In this document: one piece after another, positions 35,328-39,244 of the stretch
Layout of the letters: each line of letters starts with the position of its first letter
Position numbering within the stretch: the stretch's first letter is position 1
Notes under the pieces: generated by a model
The model's input: only the letters and a program-made list of their open reading frames with translations
Told to the model about the DNA's origin: nothing
The model's database searches: none
From: Lamprocystis purpurea DSM 4197
GTDB lineage: Bacteria > Pseudomonadota > Gammaproteobacteria > Chromatiales > Chromatiaceae
Reading direction: 5' to 3'
NCBI RefSeq assembly: GCF_000379525.1
Contig: NZ_KB902529.1
Coordinates: 1-39,244 of the forward strand
Length of the DNA stretch: 39,244 nucleotides
Position numbers and translations under genes: made by a program

Positions 35328-36566
35328 TCATGGAATGGTGAGGGTTTCGGCGTCGGCGAGCCGGCGGACCACACCGAAGCCATCAGACTCCTCGTCCCAT
35401 TTTACGCCATGAACTGGCACGACACTCTTCGGTCGAAGGGCCGCTGCGAATGAACGAAGATCGGCTGGGGAGGCGTGACCGCTGGTATGGATGTAAGCGA
35501 CTTCAGCTCCAGCCGCCCGGCACCATTCCAGGGCTTCCGAATGATAGGGTTCCGACAGGTAACCGCGCCACATCGAGAAGTTGAATGCATCGTCGGCAGT
35601 CGGCACGACTCCCGCGCGTTGATAATCGCGGATCAGTCCACGACGCAGCATTATGACATGGCGGCTGCCTTCGAGTCGCTTAGCCGAGATGCCATTTGGA
35701 ACCATCCGCTCAATGAAATCCTCACGGCCTTGATTCTTGTAGTTGTTTCGGAGACCACTCGTCACCACGACTTTCAGATTCGGGAATCCGGCGCACGGCA
35801 GACGCGTCCCCACTGAAACGCGATCGAGGACATCGGCCGTGTACAGATCGATTACGAGCGTCCGTCCGGTCCGTTTGGCGGCCCGATAGATGGTCACGGT
35901 ACGGTCGATGTTCTGGCCCGACCATGCGACGAATACGCGTCCGCAGGTGCGCCCGAAGAGTTCGACGAAGTCGCTCTCAAGCTCGCTCTCCGATTTCACC
36001 GGCTTGTCGGACCCTAGGTTTGTTCCCTCGGTTAAGAGCACGTCGATGTCCGCCGGCGGATCAGCCATCATCCGATCGACAAGCGCGGACTTGCGCCCAT
36101 GGCGGCGAAAGTCGCCAGTATAAAGCAGCCGCTTACCGGCACCTTCGACCAACAGCATGTAGGCGTCAAAGGCGGAGTGGTCGGTGAGAATCGGTGTGAC
36201 GGTAAATGGCCCGACCGCGAATGGTCCCGAGCGGCTGTTCCAAGTTTCAAACGTCCGGGCAAGCGGACGGCGCATCACGTCGCCGGTGACTGCAATCAGT
36301 TTCGCCGAGCCCGACCCCGTCCAGATGGGCCAAGCGGCCGGAAGATCTTCAACAAGCCCCCAATGGTCCTGGTGTGGGTGGCTGATCAGGACGGTCGCCG
36401 GGAGGCTCCGATCAAGCGACACCGGCAGCAGGCCGGTTGCCCCGTCGGGCGCATCGAGCGGCCGCCCTGCGTCGAGGATGATGCGGTCGCCCTGCGGGTG
36501 CGCGATCTCAATGCAGGTCCCGCCGATCTGTTGGGTTCCGCGGTGGACCGTGAGGGTTAGGGGCAA
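35328..36566 (-). CDS. RNase J-like metallo-beta-lactamase-fold hydrolase
   Basis: A 412-residue MBL-fold protein. The start is a TTG at 36566 inside the last codons of the upstream gene, with GGAG eight bases before it; no ATG is near. The zinc site is ISHPHQDHWG (H63, H65, D67, H68), with further ligands in LTDHSAF (H130) and LLYTGDFRRHG (D152). The C-terminal YIHTSGHASPADLRSFAAAL, then PKSVVPVHGVKWDE, matches the beta-CASP end of RNase J (SGHAS and PVHG motifs). It is shorter than RNase J (about 555) and lacks its last domain. It overlaps the PD-(D/E)XK-like gene by ten bases; likely a nucleic-acid hydrolase acting with it. Confidence 0.82.
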   Translation of the reverse strand: MPLTLTVHRGTQQIGGTCIEIAHPQGDRIILDAGRPLDAPDGATGLLPVSLDRSLPATVLISHPHQDHWGLVEDLPAAWPIWTGSGSAKLIAVTGDVMRRPLARTFETWNSRSGPFAVGPFTVTPILTDHSAFDAYMLLVEGAGKRLLYTGDFRRHGRKSALVDRMMADPPADIDVLLTEGTNLGSDKPVKSESELESDFVELFGRTCGRVFVAWSGQNIDRTVTIYRAAKRTGRTLVIDLYTADVLDRVSVGTRLPCAGFPNLKVVVTSGLRNNYKNQGREDFIERMVPNGISAKRLEGSRHVIMLRRGLIRDYQRAGVVPTADDAFNFSMWRGYLSEPYHSEALEWCRAAGAEVAYIHTSGHASPADLRSFAAALRPKSVVPVHGVKWDEESDGFGVVRRLADAETLTIP

Positions 36567-37573
36567 AGACGCGGCTCCAGCGTCATCTGATCCAGGGTAC
36601 GAACCATTTGCACATGCAGCCCCGTGTTGCGCAGCTTGTCCAGGTGCCCGTGGTTCGTGAATGCGAGGTTGCTGGTGCGATCGTCGATCAGAAGACGAGG
36701 CTTGTCATCGACCAGGAGTGGCGGCGCGTCCGCTGCCGCCGCCGCGACAATGCCCAGCCCAAGCGTTTCGATTCCAGGGTTCATCCGCTTCGCCAGTCCG
36801 TGGAAGGCCACCAGCAGGCGGCAGGCGTTCCGATAGGCGGCGGCGACCAAATCAATGTGATTCGGCTGCCTCAGCCATGTCGTATATCGCGCGAGCTGAC
36901 TGATAACTTTGGGCAGAATAACATCGCCCTTGCACCGAGCTTCAGCATTGGTAACGAGCTTCGCTTCCCAGAACACGATCCGCCAGCAATTGCCGACTGG
37001 CTCAAGCGTCACGAGGTCCATTCGAGGGGCTATTCGCATCTCGGCATCGAGCGAAAAGGCCGGTAGTGCCATTTCGAGGTCAATCGTGTCGGCGTTGCGC
37101 GAGACGATCGAGTCGACGAACAGCTTCTCTTTGCCAACGTATTTATTGGCGGTAGCGCCCCAGCCGTGCAGGTCGGCGAGGCCTCCGTACTCCCGAAGCC
37201 GGCTTGTCTCCTGATCGAGGAGTCCCGCCGACGTAAGGGTGACGTAAGCTTGGCCACTGCCCTTGTCGCCGTAGACATATTTGTTATGAATATGGGCTTG
37301 GAGTCTTCCGCCCTTATCGAAATCGATTTTCGCGATGGACTGGCCACCCCGATAGAGGTTGAGATAGTCTTTGCGGATCGCCAGACGCAGGTGATTGGGA
37401 ACATCCTCCAGCATCCGGTCGCTTGAGTCGAGTTTGTGTGCCTCGGGCATGTCGCGGTGAAGGGCATCGCCCGCCGGTCTCCAGTCGAGAAGCATATCCT
37501 TGAACCAAGGGTTTTCGTCCAAAACCTGATCGTTGATCAGTTCGACAGGAAACGTACGTTCGAATATTGCCAT
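36557..37573 (-). CDS. PD-(D/E)XK nuclease-like protein
   Basis: A 338-residue protein with GGGAG before the ATG at 37573. Residues 184-230 read PRMDLVTLEPVG, then RIVFWEAKLVTNAEA and PKVISQLARY: D186, then E203-x-K205 and a downstream QxxxY (Q226, Y230), the signature of RecB/Cas4-like PD-(D/E)XK nucleases. The N-terminal 170 residues have no motif I know (KIDFDKGGRLQAHIHNKYVY). The C-terminus has LLVDDKPRLLIDDRTSNLAF. It overlaps the RNase J-like gene by ten bases. No known family pair comes to mind. Nuclease assignment is from motif spacing alone. Confidence 0.7.
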   Translation of the reverse strand: MAIFERTFPVELINDQVLDENPWFKDMLLDWRPAGDALHRDMPEAHKLDSSDRMLEDVPNHLRLAIRKDYLNLYRGGQSIAKIDFDKGGRLQAHIHNKYVYGDKGSGQAYVTLTSAGLLDQETSRLREYGGLADLHGWGATANKYVGKEKLFVDSIVSRNADTIDLEMALPAFSLDAEMRIAPRMDLVTLEPVGNCWRIVFWEAKLVTNAEARCKGDVILPKVISQLARYTTWLRQPNHIDLVAAAYRNACRLLVAFHGLAKRMNPGIETLGLGIVAAAAADAPPLLVDDKPRLLIDDRTSNLAFTNHGHLDKLRNTGLHVQMVRTLDQMTLEPRLCP

Positions 37574-37925
37574 GATGGCTCCCGACGGATAGGAATTTCA
37601 ATCACCCGAAACCGGGTATGGTTCGGCATCTTAGCCGCGCGAAGGGCGTTGGGACAAGCGGTTTGTGCCTGAGGCCGACGCCGAGTGGACCGCCAGCGAG
37701 AGCGCGTCCGTGGCAGCCTCTGTGACACCTAAACAAGACCCCCACTACTGCCGCAACCAATGCCCGCCTGGATGCACTCAAGGGCGCATTTACGGGTCGC
37801 TGACGCATTCAGATGTACTGCAACCCACCACGCTTGCAGAACGGCGCGGACCATCAAAGGAAGGAAAGCCGAAGATTTGCGGGACACGATAAAGAATAGA
37901 TCGATGACGAAACCTGCGAGAGTCT
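37574..37925. other. Gene-free stretch between nuclease and phosphoesterase genes
   Basis: About 350 bp with short open frames but no recognisable protein, strong hairpin or repeat. On the minus strand it must hold the promoter of the nuclease/MBL pair; I see no clear -35/-10. Base composition drops toward 37900, near the phosphoesterase stop. Confidence 0.5.
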
Positions 37926-38906
37926 TTATCCGTTAGTGCAAACCTGCTCGACGAAGCGGAACTTGGAAGCACTGAGAATATCCTCTCCATCCCAGCAGTA
38001 AGCGACGAGCTTTCCCCCCTTGGCAACGCTGTAATCAACGCAGGCAACTTTATCAGACAGCGGAGCGGGGGCACCAGTAACCCAATAGTGTCCGACAAAT
38101 AATGGCTTCTCGCCCTGATAAGCCACACGCCTATGTTCAGGTATGGAAATGTCGGGTAATTTTTCCACTAAACCAAGACTCAGCATGGCTGCGTTTCGAT
38201 AGGTCACTGCCTTGGGATCCCACCAGCGGACACGCATTCGATTTCGCGTAAAATTGTACTTGTCCTGGAAGCTATAGCCTTCCGGGAGTGGAATCTCGAT
38301 TCCCTTGGTCAAAGCCTCTGTTGCCTTGAAAATAGTGGGTGCAGGACTGTCCTTCTCGGAGCTGTCCGCAGGTTCCCGCGAGGCGTGTACCATCATATCT
38401 CGATCCAATCGGTTGCCCTCCAACAACATGGGAGCCAGATAGTCCATAAATCTCTGGTGCCAACAGGCATGGACAACCCGCACTTCGGGCAAGTCAAGCC
38501 ACAGCGGCAAGGTCAAAAACCAATCAATGATTTCTTTGTGCTCGGGCTTGTGCTCGACCTCTGCGAGAAAGGCTTCATGCTGTTCCCGGTTCTTAGCTCC
38601 CCAATCTGGGGAAAAGTGAGATCGCAAGAAGTCGCCAGGGTTTTCTGGATCACACAGGAACCACGCGATGGCGTTTAATTCGTGATTGCCCAGGACCGCC
38701 CGAGCGGTTCCCGCATCGACCATGCGCCTGACGATTTCGACGGTTTCGACTTGTTTAGGGCCAACGTCAATGAAATCGCCAACAAATAGAGCCCTACGAT
38801 CAACATGACGCCACGCCCCCTTGATTTCATGATAGCCGAGATTGGCTAATAAAGCCTTCAAGTGATCTGCATGACCATGAATGTCACCAATAATATCGTA
38901 ACTCAT
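37926..38906 (-). CDS. PrpE-like metallophosphoesterase
   Basis: A 326-residue calcineurin-type phosphoesterase. Metal motifs: D8 and H10 in IIGDIHGHADHL, GDFIDVG with D44 and D47, GNHE at 73-76, a later His in VVHACWHQRF, and VGHYWVTG near the end. The layout matches the PrpE/ApaH-like group that hydrolyses bis-nucleosyl polyphosphates or phosphoproteins; the substrate here is unknown. Codon use and lower GC than its neighbours suggest later arrival. It starts 42 bp from the right IS end, on the same strand, so the IS could drive it. Confidence 0.85.
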   Translation of the reverse strand: MSYDIIGDIHGHADHLKALLANLGYHEIKGAWRHVDRRALFVGDFIDVGPKQVETVEIVRRMVDAGTARAVLGNHELNAIAWFLCDPENPGDFLRSHFSPDWGAKNREQHEAFLAEVEHKPEHKEIIDWFLTLPLWLDLPEVRVVHACWHQRFMDYLAPMLLEGNRLDRDMMVHASREPADSSEKDSPAPTIFKATEALTKGIEIPLPEGYSFQDKYNFTRNRMRVRWWDPKAVTYRNAAMLSLGLVEKLPDISIPEHRRVAYQGEKPLFVGHYWVTGAPAPLSDKVACVDYSVAKGGKLVAYCWDGEDILSASKFRFVEQVCTNG

Positions 38907-38947
38907 CTATAACCTCGGCTATTCACAGCGTAAATCACTTAAGGGTA

Positions 38948-39244
38948 AGTAACGAGGCATAAATTAGTTATACATCTTTATTAAGAAAAACCGTTAGGAT
39001 CAACCACGTAATTCCATTGTCCAAGAGTCAGATCATGCCGGATAAACTGATCTTTGATCTCCCGGAAGCCGTCGGAGCATTTGCGGCCGAGCGCGTAGAA
39101 TTTATCGAGGATGCGTGCGGTGACGCGCAGCCCGGTGTCGGTGGTCGTGCGCTCGACGGTCCACCGTGCGGTCTCGGCGGAGTCGAGGATGACCCCGCTC
39201 CAGGTGCGCTCGACTTGACTGAAGAGGCGATGCTCAATGGGGTT
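38948..39244 (-). mobile_element. Right end of an ISAzo13-type insertion sequence, second copy, inverted
   Basis: Bases 38948-39235 equal the reverse complement of 1-288 without a single difference. Nine further bases of the element are visible here. The copies converge on the interior of the window. Confidence 0.85.
38981..39244 (-). CDS. ISAzo13-family transposase, C-terminal 87 residues (partial)
   Basis: Same protein as at 1-255 with three more residues at the cut end (NPIEHRLFSQVERTW). NPIEHRLFS is a characteristic C-terminal block of ISAzo13 transposases and firms up the family call. Ends with TAA at 38981-38983. Confidence 0.82.
   Translation of the reverse strand, partial: NPIEHRLFSQVERTWSGVILDSAETARWTVERTTTDTGLRVTARILDKFYALGRKCSDGFREIKDQFIRHDLTLGQWNYVVDPNGFS

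Noticed and set aside
35047-35412. 121-codon plus-strand frame
   Set aside because: No ribosome site or family resemblance; half of it overlaps the MBL gene antisense.
37602-37808. Short minus-strand frame between the nuclease and phosphoesterase genes
   Set aside because: Low-complexity Arg/Leu/Gly composition and no recognisable protein.

Overview
The window reads as GC-rich gammaproteobacterial chromosome, most likely a purple sulfur bacterium of the Chromatiaceae type. This is inferred from gene order, protein sequences and the dense load of small palindromic repeats; no 16S rRNA or photosynthesis gene is present to confirm it. A conserved housekeeping core (about 9.4-28.1 kb) lies between two accessory regions. 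Both window ends fall inside identical, oppositely oriented 3' ends of an ISAzo13-type insertion sequence, so the window may be a contig broken at a repeat.

Left accessory region (0.3-9.4 kb, nearly all minus strand). It holds a type I DNA modification locus (hsdM, hsdS) with no hsdR. A REP-associated tyrosine transposase sits between hsdM and hsdS and carries its own REP-like repeat inside its coding sequence. A zeta-like P-loop ATPase and a small partner gene follow hsdS through four-base stop/start overlaps. A YgjP-like metallopeptidase lies upstream of hsdM. A fragment of a tRNA-targeting integrase and a degenerate copy of a tRNA 3' half mark an old island next to tRNA-Ile2. That island carries a DUF433/DUF5615 toxin-antitoxin pair with a truncated toxin, and a three-gene toxin-antitoxin-SecB-like chaperone operon.

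Core. The macromolecular-synthesis operon rpsU-yqeY-dnaG-rpoD reads leftward, divergent from tsaD. Then come plsY, folB, a membrane protein, rpsT (UUG start), murJ, two GGDEF gene fossils, ribF-ileS-lspA, an unrecognised 351-residue coiled-coil protein and rimK. Several repeat families occur as inverted pairs here, including a 206-bp MITE-like element, a 124-bp element and a REP-centred element in which one copy is split by another repeat.

Right accessory region (28.1-39 kb). A C39-type peptidase with its catalytic residues and an outer-membrane beta-barrel protein resemble FapD and FapF of the functional-amyloid export system. They sit with small secreted peptides, one having a Sec signal and an LS..MD.V.AGG motif, and a divergent OmpR/EnvZ-type two-component pair. 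No FapB/FapC-type amyloid gene is seen, so this may be a small-peptide export system of a new kind. It is bracketed by a direct duplication of part of a lipoprotein gene. Beyond it lies a two-gene unit, a PD-(D/E)XK nuclease-like protein overlapping an RNase J-like metallo-beta-lactamase protein, and then a PrpE-like phosphoesterase beside the second IS end. The nuclease/MBL pair has the look of a defence module, but that is inference.
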